This document shows positions 33,255 through 43,365 of a stretch of 64,000 nucleotides of DNA, piece after piece (position 1 is the first letter of the stretch; each line of letters begins with the position of its first letter). Position numbers and translations under genes: made by a program. The notes beneath the pieces are model-generated. The model was not told the origin of the DNA and did no database searches. It saw nothing but the letters and a program-made list of their open reading frames with translations. The stretch is from Cellulosimicrobium marinum (GTDB lineage: Bacteria; Actinomycetota; Actinomycetes; Actinomycetales; Cellulomonadaceae): positions 314,108-378,107 of the forward strand of contig NZ_JAJBZH010000001.1 in NCBI RefSeq assembly GCF_020551945.1. Reading direction: 5' to 3'.

Positions 33255-35270
33255 TCAGTCCTCGGACGACGGCTTCTGCAGGCCCGACGCGATGAGCTCC
33301 ATGACCGAGGAGTCCGCGAGCGTCGTCGCGTCGCCCACGGTCCGGTTCTCCGCGACGTCGCGCAGGAGACGGCGCATGATCTTGCCCGAGCGGGTCTTGG
33401 GGAGCTCCGGCACGACGAGGATCTTCTTCGGCTTCGCGATCGGGCCGATCTCCTTCGCCACGTGGTTGCGCAACTCCGTCTGGACCGCCGCCGCGCCGTC
33501 GGCGTCGGCCGCGCGGGACGCGTGCTCGCCGCGCAGGATGACGAACGCGACGACCGCCTGGCCCGTGAGGTCGTCCGACGCGCCGACGACCGCGGCCTCC
33601 GCCACGAGGTCGTTCGACACGAGCGCCGACTCGATCTCCGTCGTCGACAGGCGGTGGCCCGAGACGTTCATGACGTCGTCGACACGGCCGAGCAGCCAGA
33701 TGTCGCCGTCCTCGTCCTTCTTCGCGCCGTCGCCGGCGAAGTAGATGCCGGGGAAGCGCGACCAGTACGTGTCCTTGAAGCGCTCCAGGTCGCCCCAGAT
33801 GCCGCGCAGCATCGACGGCCACGGCTCGGACAGGACCAGGTAGCCGCCGCCGCCGTCCGGCACCTCGTGCGCCTCGTCGTCGACGACGGTCGCGGCGATG
33901 CCGGGGAGCGGCACCTGCGCGGAGCCGGGCTTCGCCGCGGTGACGCCGGGCAGCGGCGAGATCATGATCGCGCCCGTCTCGGTCTGCCACCACGTGTCGA
34001 CGATCGGCGTGCGGTCGCCGCCGATGACGCGGCGGTACCACATCCACGCCTCGGGGTTGATGGGCTCGCCCACCGAGCCGAGCACGCGCAGGGAGGAGAG
34101 GTCGAACTTCGCCGGGATCTCCGCGCCCCACTTCATGCACGCACGGATCGCCGTCGGCGCGGTGTAGAGGATGGAGACCTTGTACTTCTCGACGATCTCC
34201 CACCAGCGGCCCTGGTGCGGGGAGTCGGGCGTGCCCTCGTAGATCACCTGCGTCGCGCCGTTGAGCAGCGGCCCGTACACGACGTACGAGTGGCCGGTGA
34301 CCCAGCCGATGTCGGCCGTGCACCAGTACACGTCCGTCTCGGGCTTGAGGTCGAACACGTTCTTGTGCGTGAACGCGGCCTGCGTGAGGTAGCCGCCGGT
34401 CGTGTGGAGGATGCCCTTCGGCTTCCCCGTGGTCCCCGACGTGTAGAGGATGAACAGCGGGTGCTCCGCCTCGACGAAGACGGGCGTGTGCGTCGTGTCG
34501 GCCGACTCGAGCGCGTCGTGCCACCACACGTCGCGCCCCTCGGTCCACGCGGTGTCCTGCCCGGTGCGCCGCACCACGAGGACGTGCTGCACGGTCGTCG
34601 GCTCCGCGCCCTCCTTGGGTGCCAGCGCCTCGTCGACCGCGGGCTTGAGCGCCGACGCGGACCCGCGCCGGTACCCGCCGTCGGCGGTGATGACGAGGGT
34701 GGCCTCCGCGTCGGCGATGCGGCTGCGCAGCGCGTCGGCGGAGAAGCCGCCGAAGACGACCGAGTGCGGCGCGCCGAGCCGCGCGCAGGCGAGCATCGCG
34801 ACGACCGCCTCGACGATCATGGGCAGGTAGATGACGACGCGGTCGCCGGTGGAGACGCCGAGCGCCGCCAGCGCGTTCGCCGCGCGCGACACCTCGCGCT
34901 GCAGCTCCGCGTACGTGACCGTGCGCGTGTCGCCCGGCTCGCCCTCGAAGTGGATCGCGACGCGGTCGCCCAGGCCGGCCTCGACGTGCCGGTCGACCGC
35001 GTTGTACGCCGCGTTGAGCGTGCCGTCGGCGAACCAGCGCGCGACGGGGGCCTGCGACCAGTCGAGCGTCTCGGTGAACGGCGTCCGCCACGAGACGAGC
35101 TCGTTCGCCTGCTTCGCCCAGAAGGCCAGCCGGTCGGTACGCGCCTCCTCGTAGAGCTCGGGCGTCGCGTTCGCCTGCGCGGCGAACTCCGGGCTCGGCG
35201 GGAAGCTCCGGGTCTCGTGGAGGAGGTTCTCCAGACCGGTCTGAGCAGGGGTGGACTCGTTCTCTGGCAC
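33255..35270 (-). CDS. acsA: Acetyl-coenzyme A synthetase
   Basis: 671 residues from GTG 35270, with GGAGGT seven bases upstream. [20 protein letters not shown] and [20 protein letters not shown] are the Acs N-terminal signatures. [20 protein letters not shown] is the P-loop-like A3 motif, and [19 protein letters not shown] and [20 protein letters not shown] the A5/A8 region. [16 protein letters not shown] carries the catalytic lysine that is controlled by reversible acetylation. It converts acetate, ATP and CoA to acetyl-CoA in the cytoplasm. Monocistronic; the stop codon is at once followed by repeat copy B. Confidence 0.96.
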   Translation of the reverse strand: MPENESTPAQTGLENLLHETRSFPPSPEFAAQANATPELYEEARTDRLAFWAKQANELVSWRTPFTETLDWSQAPVARWFADGTLNAAYNAVDRHVEAGLGDRVAIHFEGEPGDTRTVTYAELQREVSRAANALAALGVSTGDRVVIYLPMIVEAVVAMLACARLGAPHSVVFGGFSADALRSRIADAEATLVITADGGYRRGSASALKPAVDEALAPKEGAEPTTVQHVLVVRRTGQDTAWTEGRDVWWHDALESADTTHTPVFVEAEHPLFILYTSGTTGKPKGILHTTGGYLTQAAFTHKNVFDLKPETDVYWCTADIGWVTGHSYVVYGPLLNGATQVIYEGTPDSPHQGRWWEIVEKYKVSILYTAPTAIRACMKWGAEIPAKFDLSSLRVLGSVGEPINPEAWMWYRRVIGGDRTPIVDTWWQTETGAIMISPLPGVTAAKPGSAQVPLPGIAATVVDDEAHEVPDGGGGYLVLSEPWPSMLRGIWGDLERFKDTYWSRFPGIYFAGDGAKKDEDGDIWLLGRVDDVMNVSGHRLSTTEIESALVSNDLVAEAAVVGASDDLTGQAVVAFVILRGEHASRAADADGAAAVQTELRNHVAKEIGPIAKPKKILVVPELPKTRSGKIMRRLLRDVAENRTVGDATTLADSSVMELIASGLQKPSSED

Positions 35271-35523
35271 GCTGACCTCCGGTGCGCATCGACTTCGGTG
35301 CGGCGCCCGCGCGCGGGTCGCCGGGAGAGCGGCGACGGACGCGGGGCGGCCGGGCGCCCGCCGTTCGGGCCCCGACCCTGCGGAGTCTAGACCCCTCCGG
35401 GTGAGGGCGGTCACACCGTCCTACGATTCGGCGGGATCGGTAGCAAAGTCGTCCGAGCCATGGCGCCCGCGACGCCTGGCGCATTTGTGGTACGTTAGTA
35501 CCAGAGTTGCACGGAGGTGACTC

Positions 35524-35568
35524 TGCGGACGAGGGAGCAGTACCCGCACCGGACAAGACTGCCTCGAA
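35524..35568 (+). ncRNA. Guanidine-III (ykkC-III) riboswitch
   Basis: The segment contains CGGACGAGG (35526-35534), GTACCCG (35540-35546) and GGACAAG (35551-35557), the conserved blocks of the guanidine-III class in order. TGCGG (35524-35528) can pair with CCGCA (35544-35548) as the pseudoknot, and GAGG...CAGT with ACTGCCTC (35558-35565) as the main helix. The Shine-Dalgarno AAGGAG (35567-35572) directly abuts the 3' strand, so guanidinium binding can control access to it. Two SMR exporter genes follow. A dyad GGTAC-N4-GTACC at 35489-35502 lies in the promoter region upstream. Confidence 0.88.
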
Positions 35569-35580
35569 GGAGTGTCTGTC

Positions 35581-35895
35581 ATGGCATGGCTCGTCCTGGT
35601 CCTCTCGGGCCTGCTCGAGGCGGTGTGGGCCACCGCGCTCGGCGCGTCGGAGAACTTCCGGAAGTGGCGACCGACGGTCGTCTTCGTCGTCGCCATCACC
35701 CTGAGCATGGTCGGGCTGGCCTGGGCGATGACGTCCCTGCCGACCGGCACCGCCTACGCGGTCTGGGTCGGGATCGGCGCGACGCTCACCGTCGTCTGGG
35801 GCTTCGTCACCGGCACGGAGCGCGCGACCCTGGCCCGTGTCGGCCTGCTCGTGCTGCTCGTCGGCTCCGTCATCGGTCTCAAGGCGGTGAGCTGA
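35581..35895 (+). CDS. SMR-family guanidinium exporter subunit 1 (Gdx/SugE-like)
   Basis: 104 residues from ATG 35581, eight bases after AAGGAG. WLVLVLSGLLEAVWATALGA carries the conserved membrane glutamate (LLEAVWA) that couples substrate to protons, and TGTAYAVWVGIGATLTVVWG is helix 3 with the GTAYAVWxGIG signature of SugE/Gdx proteins. Four helices. The second SMR gene follows after 2 bp, so the pair probably forms a heterodimer. The guanidine-III riboswitch upstream shows the natural substrate is guanidinium, exported in exchange for protons. The second copy has a longer tail. Confidence 0.92.
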   Translation: MAWLVLVLSGLLEAVWATALGASENFRKWRPTVVFVVAITLSMVGLAWAMTSLPTGTAYAVWVGIGATLTVVWGFVTGTERATLARVGLLVLLVGSVIGLKAVS

Positions 35896-35897
35896 CC

Positions 35898-36290
35898 GTG
35901 CCGTGGATCGTCCTTCTCGTCAGCGCCGTCTTCGAGGCGGTCTGGGCGACCGCCCTCGGCATGTCCGACGGCCTGTCCGTCCTGGCGCCGTCGATCGTCT
36001 TCTTCGTCGCGCTCGCCCTCAGCATGATCGGCCTGGGCTGGGCGACCAAGCACATCCCCATCGGCACGGCGTACGCCGTGTGGGTCGGTGTCGGCGCGGC
36101 GCTCACCGTCACGTACGCGATCCTCAGCGGCGACGAGTCGGTCAGCGTCGGCAAGGTCGTCTTCATCGTCGGCATCATCGCCGCGGTGGTCGGGCTCAAG
36201 CTCGTCCCGTCCGGGAAGCCCACACCGGGCCCTGGCCCCGACGCCGACGCCGGTCCCGAGGCCGGGCGCGCGGCGGTCGGTCGGTCCTGA
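35898..36290 (+). CDS. SMR-family guanidinium exporter subunit 2
   Basis: 130 residues from GTG 35898, 2 bp after the stop of subunit 1 and under the same riboswitch. WIVLLVSAVFEAVWATALGM has the conserved glutamate (VFEAVWA) and IGTAYAVWVGVGAALTVTYA the helix 3 signature. Four helices end near residue 104 (IVGIIAAVVGLKLV), after which comes a 25-residue Pro/Gly/Asp-rich tail not seen in subunit 1. Paired SMR genes usually give antiparallel heterodimers with fixed orientation. The tail is probably cytoplasmic and disordered. Confidence 0.9.
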   Translation: MPWIVLLVSAVFEAVWATALGMSDGLSVLAPSIVFFVALALSMIGLGWATKHIPIGTAYAVWVGVGAALTVTYAILSGDESVSVGKVVFIVGIIAAVVGLKLVPSGKPTPGPGPDADAGPEAGRAAVGRS

Positions 36291-36312
36291 CGTCCTTCTC
36301 GGTGGGCGTCAG
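36287..36312. terminator. Short hairpin spanning both convergent stop codons
   Basis: CTGACG (36287-36292) pairs with CGTCAG (36307-36312) and includes the TGA of the SMR gene and the stop of the TrmH gene. Weak stem; possible bidirectional terminator. Confidence 0.4.
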
Positions 36313-37123
36313 GTCGCGCGGCGCTGGCGGACCGCCTCGTAGAGCACGACGGTCGTCGCGCTCGCGGCGTTGAGCGAGCTCGCGGACCCGGCCATGGGGA
36401 TGGACACCATGACGTCGCACGCGTCGCGCCAGCCCGCGCTGAGGCCCGACGTCTCGTTCCCGGTGAGCACGAGCGTGGGCCCGGTGAGGTCGTGGTCGGC
36501 GAGCTCGACGTCGCCGTGCTCGTCCGTGCCGACGAGGGTCAGCGGGCGACCCGCGGCGCGCTGCGCCGCGACCCAGCCCAGGACGTCGCGGCCCGCCGGG
36601 ACACGGACCGTCGGCACCGCGAACAGCGAGCCGGTGCTCGCGCGCAGGGCGCGCGGGTCCCACGGGTCGGCGGCGTGCCCGGCGACGACGAGGCCCGTCC
36701 CGCCGAACGCGTCGAGGGAGCGCGCGACCGTCCCGACGTTGCCGGGGCTGGTCGGCCGGTCCATCACGACGCCGAGGAAGTCGTCGGTCACGGTGAGGCG
36801 GCCCAGGTCGTCCGGCGGGGTGGCGACGACGGCGAGCAGCTCGGGCGCGTCGTCGTCCTTGCCGCCGAGCTCGCGCATGAGCGCGCTCGACACGGCGAAG
36901 CGGCGCGTGCGGACGCGGTCGAGCATCCCGTGCGCCCACGAGGACAGCGAGCGGTCCGCGTCGACGAGCCACGTGCGCACCGTCCACCCCGACTCGACGG
37001 CGACGGTGATCGGGCGGACGCCCTGGACGATCGTCTCGCCCGCGCGGTGCCGCTTGGTCCGGTTGGCGAGCAGGGCCTCCCACTGCTGGAAGGCCGCGTT
37101 GCGGGTCGTGACGCGCTGCACGC

Positions 37124-37127
<4 letters not shown>
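36309..37127 (-). CDS. SpoU/TrmH-family RNA 2'-O-methyltransferase
   Basis: 272 residues from GTG 37127, with GGAGG upstream. Residues about 1-115 form the substrate-binding N-terminal domain (AAFQQWEALLANRTKRHRAGETIVQGVRP). The SpoU knot motifs are DRPTSPGNVGTVARSLDAFG (motif 1), LVLTGNETSGLS (motif 2) and IPMAGSASSLNAASATTVVL (motif 3). Such enzymes methylate ribose 2'-OH in rRNA or tRNA; the target cannot be told from sequence. Its GTG overlaps the malic enzyme TGA (GTGA), so it is translated by coupling from that gene. Confidence 0.88.
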
Positions 37128-38521
<1,394 letters not shown>

Positions 38522-38857
38522 GCGGACCAGTATCGCGCCGGGCACGACGACGGCGCCCTCGCGGACGCCGTCCCGCCAGCATCGCGGCGGCTATCAGGCG
38601 TGCTGTCTCGTCTCCGCTGCAACGGTGCGGGGGGCCGGCTGTGGCCTGGTCCCGCCCGGTCAGCGAGTCCCTACGTGGACTTCCTGCGCGTGGGTTCCGC
38701 CGCGATGCTGTTCCTCCCATGACAGCCCGGGAGGGCCGGGAGCGCAAGCGGTCGAGGGGTGCGGGGCGAGACGTGCACACGGTGTTCTACCGCGGTGTTC
38801 GAACGGCTGCCCCGACGGTCGCCTCCGACGGTCACCTCGAACGGCCGGTCCGGCCGG
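38522..38857. other. 336-bp intergenic region
   Basis: It lies between two minus-strand genes and holds the promoter region of the malic enzyme gene. A GC hairpin at about 38840 (GGCCGGTCCGGCC) is close to the stop of the HAD gene and may be its terminator. No gene or RNA was recognised. Confidence 0.45.
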
Positions 38858-39691
38858 TCAGGTGCCGTCCTGGCGCCGTCGGGCCCGACGGCGGGCCGCG
38901 CGCCACACGCACCAGGCCACGACGGCGACGACGAGCACCCCGGCTGCGGCGAGCGCGGGCGCGCGGGGCGAGAGGTGGCTGCGCAACGCGACGGGCTTGG
39001 TGAACGTGAGGACGCCCCAGCCGCGCTCGGCGGCGAGCCGGCGCAGCGCCCGGTCCGGGTTGACGACGGACGCGCGCCCCACGGCGTCGAGCATCGGGAC
39101 GTCGGTCACGGAGTCGGAGTAGGCGTAGCTCGCGTCCAGGTCGTACCCCTCGCGGTCGGCGAGCTCGCGGATCGCGACGGCCTTGTTCTCCCCGTAGGCG
39201 TAGAAGTCGATCGACCCCGTGTAGCGGCCCTCCTCGACGGCCATGCGCGAGGAGATGACGTGGTCGGCGCCGAGGACCGCCGCGATCGGCTCGACGACCT
39301 CGCTGCCGGACGCGGACACGACGACGACGTCGTGCCCGTGGGCGTGGTGGGAGTCGATGAGCTCGACCGCCTCGGCGTACACGACGGGGTCGATGTGCTC
39401 GTGCAGCGTCTCGGTGACGATGCGCGAGACGGTCGCGACGTCCCAGCCGGTGACGAGGCTCGACAGGTGCGCGCGCATCCGCTCCGTCTGGTCGGCGTCG
39501 GCGCCGCCCACCATGAAGAGGAAGTGGGCGTACGCGCTGCGGAGCACGTCGGCGCGGTTGAGCAGGCCCCCGGCGAAGAACGGGCGCGAGAACGCGGCCG
39601 CCGACGACGTCGCGATGATCGTCTTGTCGAGGTCGAAGAACGCGGCGACGCGGTCGTCGGGGACGTGTGGTTGCTCGGACGGCGAGGTCAC
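38858..39691 (-). CDS. HAD-IB family phosphatase with C-terminal membrane anchor
   Basis: 277 residues from GTG 39691. VAAFFDLDKTIIATSSAAAF is motif I (DxDxT nucleophile), VVVVSASGSEVVEPIAAVLG motif II (S/T), and AYSDSVTDVPMLDAVGRASV motif III/IV with GENK before it. The cap segment between motifs I and II is helical, as in SerB/CicA-like HAD-IB enzymes. Residues about 245-265 (ALAAAGVLVVAVVAWCVW) form a C-terminal membrane helix followed by an Arg-rich tail, so the enzyme faces the cytoplasm. It could act on a membrane phospholipid or phosphoserine-like substrate. It neighbours the Tad locus; in many actinobacteria an HAD-IB gene lies beside ssd/cpaF (Rv3661-like). Confidence 0.88.
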   Translation of the reverse strand: MTSPSEQPHVPDDRVAAFFDLDKTIIATSSAAAFSRPFFAGGLLNRADVLRSAYAHFLFMVGGADADQTERMRAHLSSLVTGWDVATVSRIVTETLHEHIDPVVYAEAVELIDSHHAHGHDVVVVSASGSEVVEPIAAVLGADHVISSRMAVEEGRYTGSIDFYAYGENKAVAIRELADREGYDLDASYAYSDSVTDVPMLDAVGRASVVNPDRALRRLAAERGWGVLTFTKPVALRSHLSPRAPALAAAGVLVVAVVAWCVWRAARRRARRRQDGT

Positions 39692-39835
39692 GCCGTGAGC
39701 CTAGCGGCGCGACGTGGCCGTCCACAGGCCTTGGTCGCGACGGGCGCGTCCCCAGGTCGGCGCGGGCGCCTGGTCACGGCGCGCCCCGCGCGCCAGGCTC
39801 TCGCTCCGTCACGGGTGGTCGGCGGAGGAGGACGT

Positions 39836-40546
39836 GTGGACGGTGCGGTCGTCGGGGTGGTCGGCGCGCGTGGCGGAGCCGGGGCGAGCGTGGTCGCGGC
39901 GTGCCTCGCCCGGGCCGCTGCCCGACGCCGCGTGCCCGCCTGCGTGGTCGACCTCGCCGACACCGGCGGCCTCGACGTCCTGCTGGGCGTCGAGGACGAG
40001 CCGGGCGTCCGCTGGCCGGACCTCGCGGACGCGCGGGGTCGACTCGACGGGGACGACCTGGCGGCCCGCCTGCCCCGGTGGGACGGCGTCGGCGTGGTCA
40101 GCGCGACGACGGCGAGCGGGCCGGTGGCCGAGTGCGTCGTGGACGTCGTCACCGCCCTCGCGGAGAGCGTCGTGCCGCGGGGCGGCCTCGTCGTGCTCGA
40201 CCTGCCCCGCCCCGGTGCCGCCGCGACCGGCCCGGTGCCCGACCTCCTCCCCGCGTGCGACGAGCTGCTCGTCGTCACCCCGCTCGACGTGCCGTCCGTC
40301 GCCGGGGCCGCCGCCCTGCGTCCCCGCCTCGGCGCGGGCCCCGCCGCGCTCGTCGTCCGCGGGCCCGCCCCCGGCCGGCTCGGCGCCGGGGAGGTGGCGC
40401 GCGCCGTCGGCCTCGACGTCGCCGCGACGGTCCGCCGGGACCGGCGCCTGCCCGCCGCCGTGGAGCGCGGGCACGGCCCCGCGGGCGGTCCGCTCGACCG
40501 CGCCGGGCGCGTGCTCGCCGCGCGCTACCTCGGGCCGCGACGATGA
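39836..40546 (+). CDS. ssd: Septum-site-determining protein Ssd (CpaE/MinD-like)
   Basis: 236 residues from GTG 39836 behind GGAGGAG. VVGARGGAGASVVAACLARA is the deviant Walker A loop of the MinD/CpaE group, although the usual lysine is missing (GGAGAS instead of GGxGKS/T). VVDLADTGGLDVLLGVEDEP is the region for the switch I Asp, and LVVLDLPRPGA the Walker B strand. It heads the pilus operon and overlaps cpaF by ATGA. In mycobacteria the homologue (Rv3660c) is called Ssd and is linked to septum formation; here it is more likely to position Tad pilus secretion. The lost P-loop lysine suggests no or weak ATP hydrolysis. Confidence 0.82.
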   Translation: MDGAVVGVVGARGGAGASVVAACLARAAARRRVPACVVDLADTGGLDVLLGVEDEPGVRWPDLADARGRLDGDDLAARLPRWDGVGVVSATTASGPVAECVVDVVTALAESVVPRGGLVVLDLPRPGAAATGPVPDLLPACDELLVVTPLDVPSVAGAAALRPRLGAGPAALVVRGPAPGRLGAGEVARAVGLDVAATVRRDRRLPAAVERGHGPAGGPLDRAGRVLAARYLGPRR

Positions 40547-41706
40547 CGCGCCCCGCCGCCGACCCCCGGCTCCTCGACACCGTGCGCGAGCGCCTCGCGG
40601 GCGTGGGCGACGGCCCGGACGCCGTCGCCGAGGCGCTGCTCGCCACCGGCCGCGTGCTCGGGTCCACGGCGCTGCGCGAGCTCACCCGGACCACCCGCGC
40701 CGAGCTGTTCGGGGCGGGGCCGCTCCAGCACCTCCTCGACGCCCCCGACGTCACCGACGTCCTCGTCAACGGTCCCGACGAGGTCTGGGTCGACCGCGGC
40801 GCCGGGCTCGAACGTGCCGACGTCCCGCTCGGTGGCCCCGCCGACGTGCGGGCGCTCGCGGTGCGCCTCGCCGCCGCCGGCGGGGGCCGGCTCGACGACG
40901 CGAGCCCCGTCGTCGACGCCCGGCTGCCCGACGGGACCCGGCTCCACGCCGTCGTCGCACCCGTCTGCGCCGCCGGCGCCGTGATCTCCCTGCGCGTCCT
41001 GCGACCCCACGCGTTCGCGCTGCCCGACCTCGTCGCCCGCGGGACCGTCCCGCCGGCGTGGGAACCGCTCCTGCGGGCCCTCGTCGCGCGGCGCGCGTCC
41101 GTCCTCGTCACCGGCGGTACCGGGACGGGCAAGACGACCCTGCTCGCCGCGCTCCTCGCGCTCGTGCCGCACGACGAACGCGTCGTGTGCGTCGAGGAGG
41201 CGCGCGAGCTCGTCCCGGACCACCCGCACGTCGTGCCGCTCACCGCGCGCCGCCCGAACGTCGAGGGCGCGGGCGGCGTCGACCTCGCCGCGCTCGTGCG
41301 CGCGGCGCTGCGCATGCGGCCCGACCGCGTCGTGCTGGGGGAGTGCCGCGGCGCGGAGGTGCGCGAGGTCCTCATGGCGCTCAACACGGGGCACGACGGC
41401 GGCCTGGCGACCCTGCACGCCAACGACGTCACAGTCGTCCCCGCGCGGCTGGAGGCGCTCGCGTCCCTGGCCGGGATGAGCCGGGCCGCCGTGGCGGCGC
41501 AGGCGGCGAGCGGGCTCGACGTCGTGCTGCACCTGCGCCGCGACCGCGCGGGAGGCACGAGGCGGCGGTACCTCGCGCAGGTCGGGCTCGTCGGTCGCGA
41601 CGCGAGGGGCGCACTCGACGTCGCGCTCGCGGCGTCGTGGGACGGGCGGGGTGCGCCCGCTCCGGGGCCGGCGTGGGCCGAGCTGGTCCGGCGGTGGGCG
41701 GCATGA
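40543..41706 (+). CDS. tadA: TadA/CpaF pilus assembly ATPase
   Basis: 387 residues from ATG 40543, overlapping ssd. LQHLLDAPDVTDVLVNGPDEVWVDRGAG is the N-terminal TadA signature. SVLVTGGTGTGKTTLLAALL is Walker A (191-199), VCVEEARELVPD the Asp box, RMRPDRVVLGECRGAEV Walker B, and LNTGHDGGLATLHAND the His box. It is a hexameric secretion ATPase that drives assembly of Flp pilins at the inner membrane face. It works with TadB and TadC, encoded directly downstream with 4-bp overlaps. Confidence 0.95.
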   Translation: MTRPAADPRLLDTVRERLAGVGDGPDAVAEALLATGRVLGSTALRELTRTTRAELFGAGPLQHLLDAPDVTDVLVNGPDEVWVDRGAGLERADVPLGGPADVRALAVRLAAAGGGRLDDASPVVDARLPDGTRLHAVVAPVCAAGAVISLRVLRPHAFALPDLVARGTVPPAWEPLLRALVARRASVLVTGGTGTGKTTLLAALLALVPHDERVVCVEEARELVPDHPHVVPLTARRPNVEGAGGVDLAALVRAALRMRPDRVVLGECRGAEVREVLMALNTGHDGGLATLHANDVTVVPARLEALASLAGMSRAAVAAQAASGLDVVLHLRRDRAGGTRRRYLAQVGLVGRDARGALDVALAASWDGRGAPAPGPAWAELVRRWAA

Positions 41707-42383
41707 CGCTCCTCGTCGGCGGCCTCGTCGCCCTGGCGGCGTGGAGCGCGCTCGACCCCGGGGGACGGCGGGCACGGCCCGTGGCCGGGGGCTCTCCCGC
41801 CGCGCGGACGCCCCTCGGCGGTCGGCCGACCGCGGGCCCGGGCCGGTCGTGGCCGTGGGGTCGCCGCCGCCGCGGCGAGGCGGAGGCGGTGCGGCTCGTC
41901 GTCGCGCAGGTCGGTGCGCTGCTGCGCGCGGGCCGCTCGCCCGCCGCCGCCTGGGCCGCCGTCACCGGTGCGCCCGCGGACGCCGCGGGCGCCCCACGGG
42001 TCGCCGCGCTCGCCCCGCACGTCGGCGGCGAGCCCACCGCCCGTGCCGTCGTCGCGGCCTGCCGGCTCGCCGCCGAGGTGGGGGCGCCGCTGGCCACGGT
42101 CCTGGACGAGGTCGCCGCGGCGGTCGCGGCCGACGCCGAGGCGCGCGCGGAGCGCGACGCGGCGCTCGCGGGCCCGCGCGCCACGACGCGCGTGCTGCTG
42201 TGGCTCCCGGCCGTCGGCGTCGTGCTCGGGTACGTCCTCGGTGCGGACCCGGTGGCGTCGGCGCTCGACGGCGGCGTGGGCACCCTCGGCGTGCTCACCG
42301 GCGTCCTGCTCCTCCTCGCGGGCCGCACGTGGTCGGCGAAGCTCGTGGACCGGGCGCGCGCCGTCGGGCAGGAGCCGACGTGA
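41703..42383 (+). CDS. tadB: TadB-like type II secretion (GspF-domain) membrane protein
   Basis: 226 residues from ATG 41703, overlapping tadA (ATGA). A first membrane helix (LLVGGLVALAAWSAL) leads to a Pro/Arg-rich stretch. The GspF-domain helices come next: AVRLVVAQVGALLRAGRSPAAAWAAVTG and VAACRLAAEVGAPLATVLDEVAAAVAADAEARAERDAAL. Two further hydrophobic segments, VLLWLPAVGVVLGYVLGADP and GVLTGVLLLLAGRTW, close it. It is short for TadB (usually around 300), as is common in the actinobacterial reduced Tad systems. It forms the membrane platform with TadC. Confidence 0.85.
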   Translation: MTLLVGGLVALAAWSALDPGGRRARPVAGGSPAARTPLGGRPTAGPGRSWPWGRRRRGEAEAVRLVVAQVGALLRAGRSPAAAWAAVTGAPADAAGAPRVAALAPHVGGEPTARAVVAACRLAAEVGAPLATVLDEVAAAVAADAEARAERDAALAGPRATTRVLLWLPAVGVVLGYVLGADPVASALDGGVGTLGVLTGVLLLLAGRTWSAKLVDRARAVGQEPT

Positions 42384-42946
42384 CGGGCACGCTGGTGGCG
42401 TGCTGCGCGCTCGTCGCCCTCGGTCCGTGGTGGTCGGCGCGCGCCCGGGCGGGGCGCCGCGTCGCGTCGCTGGGCCGGACGACGAGCAGCCCACGGCGCG
42501 GGGAGGACCCGGCGCCGGGCGTGGAGAGCGGGGTGCTGCTCGAGCTGCTCGCCGCCGCGGTGCGGGCGGGCGCGTCGGTGCCCCGCGCCCTCGACGCCGT
42601 GGGCGCGGCGGTCGGCGGGCCCGACGGCGCCGGGTTGCGGCGCGCGGCGTCCGCCCTGCTCCTCGGCGCCGCCTGGGACACGGCCTGGACGGGGACGCCC
42701 GCCCGCCTCGACGTGGTGCGCCGGGCGCTGCGCCCGGCCTGGGTGCACGGCGCGGGACCTGTCGCGTCGCTGCGGGCGGCGGGAGAGGCGCTGCGTCAGG
42801 ACCGGGCCGCGGCGGCGCGCACTGCGGCCGCCCGGCTCGGCGTGCACCTCGTGCTCCCGCTCGGCGCCTGCTTCCTCCCGGCCTTCGTCCTCGTCGGCCT
42901 GGTCCCCGTCCTGCTGTCGCTCGGGGCGGGGCTGCTGGGCGGGTGA
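42380..42946 (+). CDS. tadC: TadC-like type II secretion membrane protein
   Basis: 188 residues from GTG 42380, overlapping tadB by GTGA. GVLLELLAAAVRAGASVPRALDAVGAAVG and AASALLLGAAWDTAW, then AAARTAAARLGVHLVLPLGA and CFLPAFVLVGLVPVLLSLG, are the GspF-domain helices typical of TadC. Only the C-terminal GspF unit is present, so the protein is short. It partners TadB to make the inner membrane platform. It is the last gene of this operon; a sigma factor remnant on the other strand follows. Confidence 0.83.
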   Translation: MTGTLVACCALVALGPWWSARARAGRRVASLGRTTSSPRRGEDPAPGVESGVLLELLAAAVRAGASVPRALDAVGAAVGGPDGAGLRRAASALLLGAAWDTAWTGTPARLDVVRRALRPAWVHGAGPVASLRAAGEALRQDRAAAARTAAARLGVHLVLPLGACFLPAFVLVGLVPVLLSLGAGLLGG

Positions 42947-42954
42947 GGGTCGGC

Positions 42955-43199
42955 TCAGGACGGTCGCGGCCCGGGGAGCAGGTCGCGACGACGTCGAGCC
43001 GTTCGTCGAGCCGGTCCGGCGGCGGGACCGCGCAGGGGATGCCCGAGGCGGCCAGCCGCTTCTTGGCCCGGGTGAGACTCGTCGCCATGGTCGTCTCCGG
43101 GACGACGAACAGGCGGGAGAGGTCGGGCACGCCGAGCCCGTCGACGAACCGCAGCGTCCGGGCCGCGCGCGCCTCGGGCGTGGCCGCGCCGGGCGTCAC
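42955..43199 (-). pseudogene. Remnant of an ECF RNA polymerase sigma factor (sigma/DUF6596 type)
   Basis: From GTG 43199 the frame reads TPGAATPEARAARTLRFVDG, LGVPDLSRLFVVPETTMATS, LTRAKKRLAASGIPCAVPPP and DRLDERLDVV. This is the region 4 HTH plus linker of SigJ/ECF41-like sigma factors, in which the normal text is ALTLRFVGGL...FLVPETTMAxRLxRAKxxI...AGIPFxVPPPxxLxERLxAVL. The upstream sigma region 2 (about 150 residues) is missing between VTP and the ARAARTLRFV block, and the C-terminal DUF6596 part ends abruptly after RLDVV. What follows is non-homologous and runs toward tadC. So both ends are deleted. Confidence 0.7.
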
Positions 43200-43365
43200 A
43201 GCGCGTCGTCGGGTCGGACCTCGACCGCGTAGCGCGGCGCCCCCGCGCGGCGGCGAGGCGGGCGAACTCGTCGTGCCGCGGGTACGTCGCCGCCCGGAGC
43301 TCGGGGGCCGGGTCCACCCACGCGCTCTCGTCGTCGTGGACGAGGATCACGTACTCGGTGCTCAT
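43196..43365 (-). pseudogene. Remnant of a YCII-related domain gene
   Basis: From ATG 43365 the frame gives STEYVILVHDDESAWVDPAP and PRHDEFARLAAARG, the start of a YCII-family protein. After a break near 43250 another frame gives PRYAVEVRPDDAL and stop at 43196, its usual C-terminal VEVRPxxxx. About 60 residues between are gone. Its TGA overlaps the GTG of the sigma remnant (GTGA), the normal order YCII gene, then ECF sigma gene, seen in actinobacteria. Such YCII proteins are thought to be small-molecule or peroxide related partners of the sigma factor. Broken here. Confidence 0.65.
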
